This document shows, piece by piece, positions 5,168-10,964 of a stretch of 10,964 nucleotides of DNA (its first letter is position 1; each line of letters opens with the position of its first letter). Under the pieces are notes generated by a model, which did no database searches, was not told the DNA's origin, and saw nothing but the letters and a program-made list of their open reading frames with translations. A program made the position numbers and the translations under genes. Source of the stretch: CAZRGV01 sp964599655 (GTDB lineage Bacteria > Planctomycetota > Planctomycetia > Isosphaerales > Isosphaeraceae); assembly GCA_964599655.1 (NCBI GenBank), contig CAZRGV010000172.1:1-10964 (forward strand), written 5' to 3'.

Positions 5168-6070
5168 TTGCCAGTCCAACTCATCCACAATTCCGCTCGG
5201 CTCGCGCCGCCGGGGTGCTGACGTCGAATCTGAGGGCGAGGTCCGGCCGATCGCGGGGTTCCGGAATTCGGGGCCTTCGCGCCTCATCGAAAATGTGCTC
5301 CCAACTCGACGTGTGAGGATGAGACTTGCTCGTTTTGTGAGGAGTGGGCTCAACCGGCTCGACGAGTCTGGGAACTCCCCAATCCGTCGCTGGATAACGA
5401 CCGACCGCGACCGGCGGGGGAGAAGGCTTAAGGGAACCGTCGAGCTGGCAAGGCGGCTCGAGGTCGATCCAAGGGTCTCGCGCATCGGGTTCTCCGGCCT
5501 CGTCGATTCGCGCCTGGTCCTCGGAGTCCTCAACCCGAAACCGTGGATCGGCTGGTGGCAAGACCTTCGCCGTCCGCGGTTCGGTCCTGATCCGGCGTCC
5601 CCCCGATCTCAAATCGGGTCGGCCCTCGACCACGCCAGTCCTTCCATGAAGGCAATCAGAGATCGATCTGATGGCGATGGGAGCCACGCGGCCGGTGTCG
5701 GCCATGCGGAGCGTCGAATGTTCGAGCTCGCGAAGGGAAGGCCGCAACGTCGAGCTTGACGAATTCCATCGTTTCGTTAATCTGATCGACCGTTCCCACG
5801 ATATGTTTGTGCATCTCGTCGGCCCGAGCCCTCTGGCGACCTCGACACGACCCAAGAGGGACAGGACATCCGCGTGAACACGCTCCGCGGATCGACCGCC
5901 AAGGCAAGGCGAGGAGGCGCGCGATCACGCGACAGGCGTCAAATCCCCGCGCCATGAGCGCCTCGAAGGTTGGAACCCGGATTCGGCCGGATGACACCAA
6001 AGGGAGCGACTTGTCTCCCAACAAGGATGGATGTGACCCACGGCCTATCATGAGCAAACGGGAGTGAGTC
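5168..6070. other. Gene-poor interval (~900 bp) with one candidate promoter
   Basis: Open frames exist on both strands, but none has a recognisable motif, a good ribosome site or a consistent codon pattern. Several frames stay open because the region is GC-rich. The plus-strand 37-codon frame 5954-6067 ends just before the propeller gene and could be a leader peptide, without further support. A small minus-strand stretch near 5656-5815 reads plausibly for about 30 residues and may be a decayed gene. Confidence 0.5.
5756..5783 (+). promoter_or_regulatory. Candidate promoter reading towards the propeller/MoaD pair
   Basis: TTGACG (5756-5761), 16 nt, then TAATCT (5778-5783), close to sigma-70 consensus. 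It would give a leader of about 280 nt before the start at 6071, longer than usual, so another promoter nearer the gene is possible. Confidence 0.4.
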
Positions 6071-7186
6071 ATGAGTGGTGTAAGGGTACTGGTTGGCACG
6101 CGCAAGGGCGCGTTTCTATTGACATCGGATGCGAATCGCGAACAGTGGACCATCGATGGGCCACATTTCGGTGGATGGGAGATCTACCACCTGAAAGGCT
6201 CGCCGGTTGATCCGAACCGGATTTATGCGTCGCAATCCAGCGGCTGGTTCGGGCAGATGATCCAGCGTTCCGACGACGGCGGGAAGTCGTGGGAACCGGT
6301 TGGGAACGAGTTCCGATATGAGGGCATCCCTGGCACCCATCAGTGGTATGACGGAACGCAACACCCCTGGGAGTTCAAGCGAGTCTGGCATCTCGAGCCC
6401 TCCCCGACCGATCCGGACACGGTCTTCGCGGGCGTCGAGGACGCGGCCCTGTTCCGTTCCACGGACGGTGGACGCTCATGGAAGGAACTGCCGGGGCTGC
6501 GCCAGCACGAGACCGGCCCCTCCTGGCAGCCAGGCGCGGGCGGGATGTGTTTGCATACGATCTTGCTGGCTCCGAGCAATCCGAACCGGATTTACATTGC
6601 GATTTCGGCGGCGGGGGCCTTCCGAACCGACGACGGCGGAGCGACCTGGCGCCCGATCAATCGCGGCTTGCGCTCCGAGTACATTCCGAACCCAAACGCC
6701 GAAGTCGGTCACTGCGTTCACCGCATCGCCATGCACTCAACCCGCCCCGACGTTCTCTTCATGCAGAAACACTGGGATATCATGCGAAGCGACGACGCGG
6801 GTGACTCGTGGCACGAGGTTAGCGGCAACCTGCCCACCGACTTCGGGTTCCCGATCGACGTTCACGCCCACGAACCGGAAACGATTTACGTCGTCCCCAT
6901 CAAGAGCGATTCCGAACACTACCCACCGGACGGAAAGTTGCGAGTGTACCGTAGCCGCACCGGCGGGACCGATTGGGAAGCCCTGACGAATGGGCTACCG
7001 CAGAGCGACTGTTATGTCAACGTCCTTCGCAACGCCATGTGCGTTGACTCGCTGGATCCTTGTGGCGTGTACTTCGGTACGACTGGAGGACAAGTGTACG
7101 CATCGTCCGATTCGGGGGACCACTGGGCTCCGATTGTCCGCGACCTTCCGGCCGTCCTCTCCGTCGAGGTGCAAACCCTGTCATGA
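6071..7186 (+). CDS. Asp-box (BNR/sialidase-like) beta-propeller protein (371 aa)
   Basis: A cytoplasmic repeat protein of the BNR/WD40-like, sortilin/VPS10-like type. No signal peptide or membrane segment is seen. Asp-box motifs (S/T-x-D-x-G-x-x-W) recur at about residues 67-74 (SDDGGKSW), 130-137 (STDGGRSW), 186-193 (TDDGGATW), 240-247 (SDDAGDSW) and 345-352 (SSDSGDHW), with a degenerate one near 295-302; six blades would be typical. Repeated N/D-P-x-R/T-I/V-Y/F strands (DPNRIYA, DPDTVFA, NPNRIYI) alternate with them. The sialidase catalytic set was not identified, so enzyme activity is not claimed. GGGAG six to seven bases upstream supports this start. Its stop overlaps the start of the MoaD-like gene (ATGA), so the two products are probably made together. 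From memory this pair recurs in other bacteria; the function is unknown. Confidence 0.9.
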   Translation: MSGVRVLVGTRKGAFLLTSDANREQWTIDGPHFGGWEIYHLKGSPVDPNRIYASQSSGWFGQMIQRSDDGGKSWEPVGNEFRYEGIPGTHQWYDGTQHPWEFKRVWHLEPSPTDPDTVFAGVEDAALFRSTDGGRSWKELPGLRQHETGPSWQPGAGGMCLHTILLAPSNPNRIYIAISAAGAFRTDDGGATWRPINRGLRSEYIPNPNAEVGHCVHRIAMHSTRPDVLFMQKHWDIMRSDDAGDSWHEVSGNLPTDFGFPIDVHAHEPETIYVVPIKSDSEHYPPDGKLRVYRSRTGGTDWEALTNGLPQSDCYVNVLRNAMCVDSLDPCGVYFGTTGGQVYASSDSGDHWAPIVRDLPAVLSVEVQTLS

Positions 7187-7479
7187 TCCGCGTCGTCCTT
7201 CCGGCACATCTCCGAACGTTGGCACGCGTCGACGGTGAGGTGCAAGTCCACGTCGAGGAGCCGGTGACCCAGCGCTCGCTCCTCGACGCGCTCGAAACCA
7301 CGTTCCCCATGCTGAGAGGTACGATCCGGGACCCGGTGACCCAGCGGCGAAGGGCATTCCTGCGGTTCTTCGCCTGCGAGCGGGATCTCTCCCACGAGCC
7401 GCCGGAGTCCTCACTGCCCCAGGACGTTGTCCAGGGATCCGAGCCGTTCCTGATCGTGGGAGCGATCGCCGGCGGCTAA
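7183..7479 (+). CDS. MoaD/ThiS-like ubiquitin-fold protein ending in Gly-Gly (98 aa)
   Basis: A beta-grasp sulfur-carrier-like protein. It opens with a strand (IRVVLPAHLRTLA), then a helix (SLLDALETTFPML), and closes with FLIVGAIAGG, the C-terminal diglycine that MoaD and ThiS use for adenylation and thiocarboxylate formation. Its length fits the family (80-100 residues). The FFACERDLSHE segment in the middle resembles the MoaD subgroup found beside BNR propellers. The ATG overlaps the propeller stop codon (ATGA). No E1-like (MoeB/ThiF) enzyme, molybdopterin or thiamine gene is in the window, so an activating partner must be elsewhere. It may carry sulfur for an unknown pathway or modify a partner, perhaps the propeller. 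The function is inference; the fold is well supported. Confidence 0.88.
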   Translation: MIRVVLPAHLRTLARVDGEVQVHVEEPVTQRSLLDALETTFPMLRGTIRDPVTQRRRAFLRFFACERDLSHEPPESSLPQDVVQGSEPFLIVGAIAGG

Positions 7480-7926
7480 ATCGAGAAAGACGATGGCTCC
7501 GATCACGGAGATCATGGAACCAGACCTTCAACGAGGCGCTCGCGTCCTGAATCGCGTTGCCCCGATTGAGCCACGACCGTGAACTCCCATCCGTCACCCT
7601 TGATCGTCCTCCGCGGGTTGAGTCGCTCGAAGGAGGTGGCCGTTCTGGACGCTCGTGACGGGTGGCAAGCCCATTACAGGATGGTTTCCGCTGGTCGTTC
7701 CGGAGATCGTCTCTTGATATCCCGGCGTTGTTTGTTTGCGCCTGACCTGAATGGAGGACAAAAACCACTCTGGTTCGGGAGTTTGCGGCCAACTCATGGA
7801 ACTCGCGGCGAAGATCTTGCCCAGGTTACCCCGAGTTGGTTACAATCCCTCTGGTTGGCGACGAGACTTGCATCATGATCGGGAGTTCAGGCCGACATCG
7901 CAAGCAGAACGTCACGATCAGTCCGA
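7480..7926. other. Gene-free interval before tRNA-Leu
   Basis: About 450 bp with several unconvincing open frames on both strands and no recognisable protein motif. The only signal noted is the promoter-like pair at 7817-7846. No clear terminator follows the MoaD-like gene. Confidence 0.5.
7817..7846 (+). promoter_or_regulatory. Candidate tRNA-Leu promoter
   Basis: TTGCCC (7817-7822), 18 nt, then TACAAT (7841-7846). The -10 box differs from consensus at one base. Transcription would start near 7853, giving a precursor leader of about 74 nt before the tRNA. Confidence 0.45.
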
Positions 7927-8013
7927 GCCGAAGTGGCGGAATTGGCAGACGCGCTAGGTTCAGGTCCTAGTGGGCTAACCATGCCCGTGGAGGTTCAAGT
8001 CCTCTCTTCGGCA
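7927..8013 (+). tRNA. tRNA-Leu(CAG)
   Basis: The acceptor GCCGAAG pairs with CTTCGGC. There is a D arm (GCG/CGC), an anticodon arm CTAGG, loop TTCAGGT, CCTAG (anticodon CAG), a long class II variable arm (GGGC/GCCC) and a T arm GGAGG, TTCAAGT, CCTCT with one G-U pair. The discriminator is A and CCA is not encoded. It is complete at 87 nt. The integrase gene follows 128 bp downstream, so its 3' end is a likely integration target. Confidence 0.96.
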
Positions 8014-8020
8014 CTTGTGA

Positions 8021-8062
8021 GGAAAGGACTTAGGGCGAATCGCCTTAAGTCCTTTTCTTTTT
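8021..8062 (+). terminator. Strong terminator after tRNA-Leu
   Basis: A near-perfect hairpin (arms about 8021-8037 and 8041-8057, AAAGGACTTA paired with TAAGTCCTTT, AAT loop, two G-U pairs) is followed by CTTTTT. It ends tRNA transcription. Confidence 0.9.
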
Positions 8063-8071
8063 CCCCATCGC

Positions 8072-8092
8072 GTTTTGGGGAAGTTTTGGGGA
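8072..8092 (+). repeat. Direct repeat GTTTTGGGGA, 11-bp spacing
   Basis: GTTTTGGGGA occurs at 8072-8081 and 8083-8092, one helical turn apart, between the tRNA-Leu terminator and the integrase gene. Position and spacing fit binding sites for the recombinase arm domain or a helix-turn-helix partner; this is inference. Confidence 0.55.
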
Positions 8093-8141
8093 AAATGCTT
8101 CCCTGACATTGATCTCGCGTTGCCCGGCCCGGAGGCAACCG

Positions 8142-9397
8142 ATGGCGTCCCTGGAGAAGCGGAACCAGACCTACCGGATCGTCTTCATGTACGGCGGCAG
8201 GCGCCACGGCTTCTCGCTCGGCATCGGCGACCGCCGCGAGGCCGAGAGCCTCGCCGGGGGCGTCGAGAAGACCCTGATGCGGATCGAGCAGAAGCTGCTC
8301 AAGGTCCCAACCGGCGTGGACATCGTCACTTTCGTCCAGAACGACGGGCGGGTCGAGGAGGCCCCGCCGCCCCCGGCGGCCGAGCCGATCAGCTTCGCGG
8401 AGTTCCGCGACCGCTATCTCGCCACCCACGAAGGCGGCGCGATGGAGAGCAACAGCCTCNNNNNNNNNNNNNNNNNNNNNNNNNCCTGAAGCATCTCGCG
8501 ACGACCCTGGGAGAGCGGTTCCCGATCCGCTCGCTCGCCGCGTCCGATCTGCAGGGCCACATCGCCCGCCGCGCCGCCGTGAAGGGGCCTTCCGGGCGGC
8601 GTCTGAGCCCGACGACCATCCGCAAGGAGCTTGCCACGCTGCGTGCGGCCTGGAACTGGGCCGCGCATATGGGTCTGGTCTCCGGTCCTTTCCCCAACCG
8701 GGGGCTGGTTTTCCCCAAGGCCGACGAGAAGCCGCCCTTCATGACCTGGCAGGAGATCGAGCGGCGCATCCAGGCCGGGGGACTCTCCGGCGAAGCGCAG
8801 GCCGAACTCTGGGACGCCCTGTTCCTCACCCTGCCCGAGATCGAGGAACTCCTGGCACATGTCCGCACGGCGGCCCGGCAGCCCTGGGTCTATCCGATGT
8901 TCGTCTTCGCCGCGCATACCGGCGCCAGGCGGTCGGAGATGATCCGGGCGCAGGCGACCGACGTGGATTTCGAGGGTGGGACGGTGCTCATCCGGGAGAA
9001 GAAGCGGGCGAGGGGCCGACGGACGACCCGGCGCGTTCCGCTTTCGTCCCGCCTGGCGAGCGTGCTCAGGGAGTGGCTGGAATGCCATCCGGGCGGCCCG
9101 ACGCTCTTCGGCCAGGAGATGGCGGTCGTCCGCAGCAGGACGAAGCGCTCGGCTTCGACGCCGCTCACCCGCGACGAGGCCCATGACCATTTCAAGCGGA
9201 CGCTGGCAAGCAGCAAGTGGGAGGTGCTCCGGGGCTGGCACGTCCTCCGCCACAGCTTCGCCAGCAACTGCGCGGCGAAGGGGGTGGACCAGCGGCTGAT
9301 CGACAGCTGGCTGGGGCACACGACCGAGATCAGGAGGCGTTACCTGCACCTGATCCCCAGCGACGAGCGTCAGGCCCTGGGCGGGGTGTTCGGATAA
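8142..9397 (+). CDS. Tyrosine recombinase/integrase, interrupted by an assembly gap
   Basis: A phage-type integrase catalysing site-specific recombination, presumably at tRNA-Leu. The ATG at 8142 follows GGAGG by six bases. The 5' part (8142-8459, 106 codons) is an arm-binding-like N-terminus (MASLEKRNQTYRIVFMYGG) plus the start of the core-binding domain. After the Ns, the frame from 8486 (303 residues) carries the rest. It holds the catalytic set: Arg I in TGARRSE, a Lys in the EKKRARG beta-turn, H-x-x-R in WHVLRHSF (His codon at 9239), His in WLGHTT and the nucleophile Tyr in RRRYLHL (9341-9343). The two parts lie in different frames only because the 25-N filler is of arbitrary length; continuity needs a true gap length of 3n+2. 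Only a few residues seem missing. The gene appears intact apart from the gap. Confidence 0.9.
8460..8484. other. Assembly gap (25 Ns)
   Basis: The only unresolved bases in the window. They fall inside the core-binding domain of the integrase and cause the apparent frame change there. Confidence 0.99.
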
Positions 9398-9454
9398 GCC
9401 GCATGCTGTCGATTGCTCTCCCGCAGCACGGTTAGCCGACGCATCCCGCAAGGG

Positions 9455-9832
9455 TCACCGGGATCGGCCGTTTCCGTTGTCCGGATGATCTCTCACCCTC
9501 CCATCGCGGCCGGGGAGTCTCTCAAGCGGGTCGGGATCGCGGTAAGGCGGCATCAGCCTCGCGCGCACGACCCCGGCGAAACCACGCGAGGCGTTCGCCC
9601 CGGCGGCCTCGACGACGCCCGCCTGCACCAGGGCGGCGAACATTCCTTCATTCTCCGAGTAATCCTTGATGAAGACCTCGTCAGGCCCGACCGATACTCC
9701 GGGCAGGTTGACGGTAGCCACGGCCACCTGTCCCCCGTCCTTCGCGTCGCGAAGGATCAGTGCCGGCCGTCCATTGCCGTAGGCGGCCTTCTCCACGGTG
9801 CAGAGCCATTCCTTGAACCTCACCCGTCCCAC
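9455..9832 (-). CDS. Conserved-looking hypothetical protein with IKDYSENEGM motif (125 aa)
   Basis: The function is unknown. The body is beta-rich (ALILRDAKDGGQVAVATVNLP), followed by the distinctive VFIKDYSENEGMFAALVQAG. From memory this latter motif recurs in small proteins of plasmids, phages and integrated elements without assigned function. The last ~35 residues are Pro/Arg/Asp-rich and look disordered. The start is taken as GTG at 9832 because AGAGAGG precedes it by seven bases; an upstream in-frame GTG at 9850 has no good ribosome site. It lies 70 bp downstream of the helix-turn-helix gene on the same strand, so the two may be co-transcribed, and it converges with the integrase. Confidence 0.7.
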   Translation of the reverse strand: MGRVRFKEWLCTVEKAAYGNGRPALILRDAKDGGQVAVATVNLPGVSVGPDEVFIKDYSENEGMFAALVQAGVVEAAGANASRGFAGVVRARLMPPYRDPDPLERLPGRDGRVRDHPDNGNGRSR

Positions 9833-9902
9833 GTCGCATCCTCTCTTCACAACCGTTGCCGTTCCAAAGGCTCCTATCAGGAAGAGCCATTCCGCGCAAG
9901 CG

Positions 9903-10172
9903 TCACGCGCGACGGCTTGACAGCAACCCCTCCCGTTGATACCTGAGCAGCTCGGCGTGGGAGATGACCCAGGACGCGAACGCGCCGCGGCCGGACTTGC
10001 GCTTCTCCGCTCTGATCCGGCCCAGTCGGCACCACTCCCGGATGGTGAATTCCGCCTTGCCGAGCTGGCGGGCGGCTTCCTCGGTCGTGTACCAGTCCCG
10101 GACCGTCTCCCGCTCCACGAGCACGACGAGCATCCGCTCGATCCGGCTCAGGCGTTCATCGAGTTCTTCCAT
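9903..10172 (-). CDS. Excisionase-family helix-turn-helix protein (89 aa)
   Basis: A DNA-binding protein of the excisionase/MerR-like type. Residues about 1-22 form a short coiled coil (LDERLSRIERMLVVLVERE). Residues about 27-66 hold the helix-turn-helix WYTTEEAARQLGKAEFTIRE followed by WCRLGRIRAEKRKSGRG as the second helix and wing. The C-terminal helix carries SHAELLRYQREGLL. The start at 10172 is preceded by GGAG (short spacing) and GAGGGG (longer spacing); the upstream extension to 10241 lacks conserved features. It sits divergent from the 83-aa gene across an AT-rich gap and may control that intergenic promoter or direct excision together with the integrase. Confidence 0.82.
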   Translation of the reverse strand: MEELDERLSRIERMLVVLVERETVRDWYTTEEAARQLGKAEFTIREWCRLGRIRAEKRKSGRGAFASWVISHAELLRYQREGLLSSRRA

Positions 10173-10254
10173 CGCTCCAGTCCCCTCGCGGCCCACGACA
10201 TTGAACCCCTCGTAGCTCCGATCACTTCGTCCTTGGCCCACCGGCGCGGAACGC

Positions 10255-10284
10255 TTGACTACCGAAACCGACTTCTGCTAAATC
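10255..10284 (+). promoter_or_regulatory. Candidate promoter in AT-rich divergent intergenic region
   Basis: TTGACT (10255-10260), 18 nt, then TAAATC (10279-10284), a good -35 and a poor -10. It lies in the most AT-rich part of the window (10279-10322), between the divergent helix-turn-helix and 83-aa genes, and would give a leader of about 30 nt. Confidence 0.35.
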
Positions 10285-10323
10285 AATCAACAATTGCGAT
10301 TTTAACAATGAAATGATTTCGAC

Positions 10324-10575
10324 ATGGCCAAACCTGCCCACAAGATCCGCAGCGGCGCCCTTGAGGTGACGATCTGGAAGAACGACGGGGACAAGGGCGC
10401 GTGGTACAGCGCCACGCCCCGCCGCAGCTACAAGCAAGGCGAGGAGTGGAAGGAGACCGACAGCTTCGGCTTCGACGACCTGCTCGTGCTGGCCAAGTTG
10501 CTCGACCTGGCCCATAGCTGGATCATGGACGCGCAACAGGCCGACCGGAAGTCGGCGGCCCAGGAAGCAGCGTGA
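10324..10575 (+). CDS. Conserved-looking hypothetical protein (83 aa)
   Basis: A small soluble protein of unknown function. An N-terminal beta pair (KIRSGALEVTIWKNDGDKG, then WYSATPRRSYK) is followed by a W-K-E-T-D-S-F-G-F-D-D-L turn and a helix (LLVLAKLLDLAHSWIMDAQ). From memory, similar small proteins with an ATIWKN...YK-G-EEWK...DL..LAK.ADLAH pattern are common in accessory DNA of planctomycetes and proteobacteria, unnamed. There is no Shine-Dalgarno sequence in the AT-rich stretch upstream. Strong third-position GC and the helix-turn-helix neighbour support it as a real element gene. Its 3' end overlaps the convergent minus-strand frame ending at 10523. Confidence 0.75.
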   Translation: MAKPAHKIRSGALEVTIWKNDGDKGAWYSATPRRSYKQGEEWKETDSFGFDDLLVLAKLLDLAHSWIMDAQQADRKSAAQEAA

Positions 10576-10964
10576 ACGGGTCCCCCGGGCTGTCATGAGC
10601 CGCCCCGGGGGCATCCGGAGGGGCAACCACACGAGTTGCGACTCGCCCCCTTGGAAGGAGAGTGGACAGCATGACGAGCACGCCGGAACCGGCGACAACG
10701 AGGGCCAGCCCCTCGATCCGGCGCGCCCCGTCGAGCAGCGCCTGGTTCTCGGGACGCAAGGCAAACTCCCTCGGATCTTCGCCGAAAAACTCGGCCTCGC
10801 GGCCGTGCACGTCGCCGCCGACAGGCGTAACCCCCCGGCGCGTCGCCTCCGACGCCACCGCGTGGAGCACGAAGGCGGCGAGGAGGAGCCCCGGCCCGGC
10901 GGCAATCCGCTGGGCTGCGCCCCGCTTTTTGGTCCAGCCGAAGTGGGAGTTTGCCTCAGCGTAG
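10523..10964 (-). CDS. Putative membrane protein, 5' end beyond window
   Basis: The minus-strand frame is open from the right edge to a stop at 10523, with strongly G/C third positions over its first two thirds. Near the edge the translation reads AAQRIAAGPGLLLAAFVLHA, a likely first membrane segment. A soluble loop follows (GGDVHGREAEFFGEDPREFA). A second hydrophobic stretch, GLALVVAGSGVLVMLSTLL, is followed by a Pro/Gly/Arg-rich tail. No start codon is needed within the window because the frame continues outside, although GTG at 10868-10870 is possible. I do not recognise a family. Its 3' end overlaps the plus-strand 83-aa gene by 53 bp, so one of the two ends may be mis-called. It could be a host gene or an element gene. 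Confidence 0.5.
   Translation of the reverse strand, partial: YAEANSHFGWTKKRGAAQRIAAGPGLLLAAFVLHAVASEATRRGVTPVGGDVHGREAEFFGEDPREFALRPENQALLDGARRIEGLALVVAGSGVLVMLSTLLPRGRVATRVVAPPDAPGAAHDSPGDPFTLLPGPPTSGRPVARP
10582..10611 (+). terminator. GC-rich hairpin after the 83-aa gene (weak terminator candidate)
   Basis: CCCCCGGG (10582-10589) pairs with CCCGGGGG (10604-10611) around a 14-nt loop, seven bases past the stop codon. There is no T-tract, and it lies inside the convergent minus-strand frame, so it may be incidental. Confidence 0.3.

Larger units (their letters stand above)
8014..10964. mobile_element. Left end of a second integrated element downstream of tRNA-Leu
   Basis: A tyrosine recombinase starts 128 bp beyond an intact tRNA-Leu, followed by an excisionase-like helix-turn-helix gene and small genes of unknown function, the common order in tRNA-integrated elements. 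The far end and the duplicated tRNA 3' end are outside the window, so the extent is inferred. The last gene (10523-10964) may or may not belong to it. Confidence 0.5.

Noticed and set aside
5060..5533. 157-aa minus-strand ORF containing RQDSNLQPSVPKTEDQY
   Set aside because: That peptide is the usual artefact of translating the antisense strand of a tRNA; the rest is low-complexity Ser/Arg/Pro.
5163..5855. Long overlapping ORFs on both strands (198 and 224 aa)
   Set aside because: No motif, no ribosome site and unusual composition; open only because of high GC.
5656..6153. 165-aa minus-strand ORF
   Set aside because: It overlaps the start of the propeller gene and its first half is unlike protein. 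About 30 residues (HKHIVGTVDQINETMEF...) look plausible but lack a start signal, so at most a decayed remnant.
7181..7792. 203-aa minus-strand ORF
   Set aside because: Antisense to the MoaD-like gene over half its length, with no recognisable domain.
8414..9451. 345-aa minus-strand ORF across the N gap
   Set aside because: Shadow of the integrase gene, which has all catalytic motifs on the plus strand.
10222..10905. 227-aa minus-strand ORF
   Set aside because: Runs antisense through the 83-aa gene and its promoter; composition is unlike a real protein, whereas the neighbouring minus-strand frame ending at 10523 has coherent membrane segments.
10662..10964. 100-aa plus-strand ORF
   Set aside because: Ser/Pro/Arg-rich translation typical of a shadow frame, with no domain, antisense to the better-supported membrane-protein frame.

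Overview
The window is high-GC DNA with strongly G/C-biased third codon positions. It looks like a planctomycete, probably near Isosphaeraceae or Gemmataceae. That rests on the flavour of several proteins: the tyrosine recombinase, the excisionase-type helix-turn-helix proteins, the DUF3987-like primase, and the BNR-propeller/MoaD pair. It is an inference from memory; no search was run. A run of 25 Ns (8460-8484) marks an assembly gap.

Layout. (1) 1-5120 appears to be the end of an integrated element, with every supported gene on the minus strand. In transcription order these are a 138-aa unknown protein (4691-4275), a 258-aa helix-turn-helix protein (4096-3320) closed by a clear terminator, and then a tightly overlapping operon. 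The operon holds two small excisionase-like helix-turn-helix proteins and a 759-aa zinc-finger/TOPRIM/DUF3987-like primase-helicase (2605-326). The primase gene ends in a ~170-bp-period array (1-375). Each array unit repeats the last codons of the gene, and the two complete units each hold a long hairpin. (2) At 5121-5167 lies the 3' part of a tRNA-Arg(TCG) with no 5' half, the footprint expected of tRNA-targeted integration. (3) 5168-8013 looks like host chromosome. It has a ~900-bp stretch without a convincing gene, then a translationally coupled pair encoding an Asp-box beta-propeller and a MoaD/ThiS-like protein ending in Gly-Gly, then ~450 bp without a gene, then a complete tRNA-Leu(CAG). 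(4) From 8014 a second element seems to begin directly after tRNA-Leu: a strong terminator, an 11-bp-spaced direct repeat, a tyrosine recombinase cut by the N gap, two minus-strand small genes (one helix-turn-helix), a plus-strand 82-83-aa conserved-looking protein, and an incomplete minus-strand membrane protein running off the right edge.

How it fits together: two integrative elements, each tied to a tRNA 3' end, flank a short host segment. The left element carries its own replication module (primase plus small DNA-binding regulators), preceded by a palindrome and repeated GTGCATA-like motifs that could be an operator or origin.

The most unusual structure is the hairpin array at the 3' end of the primase gene. 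Loop ends and flanks are conserved between units, while both stem arms are replaced together by a different, self-complementary, 9-nt-periodic sequence.
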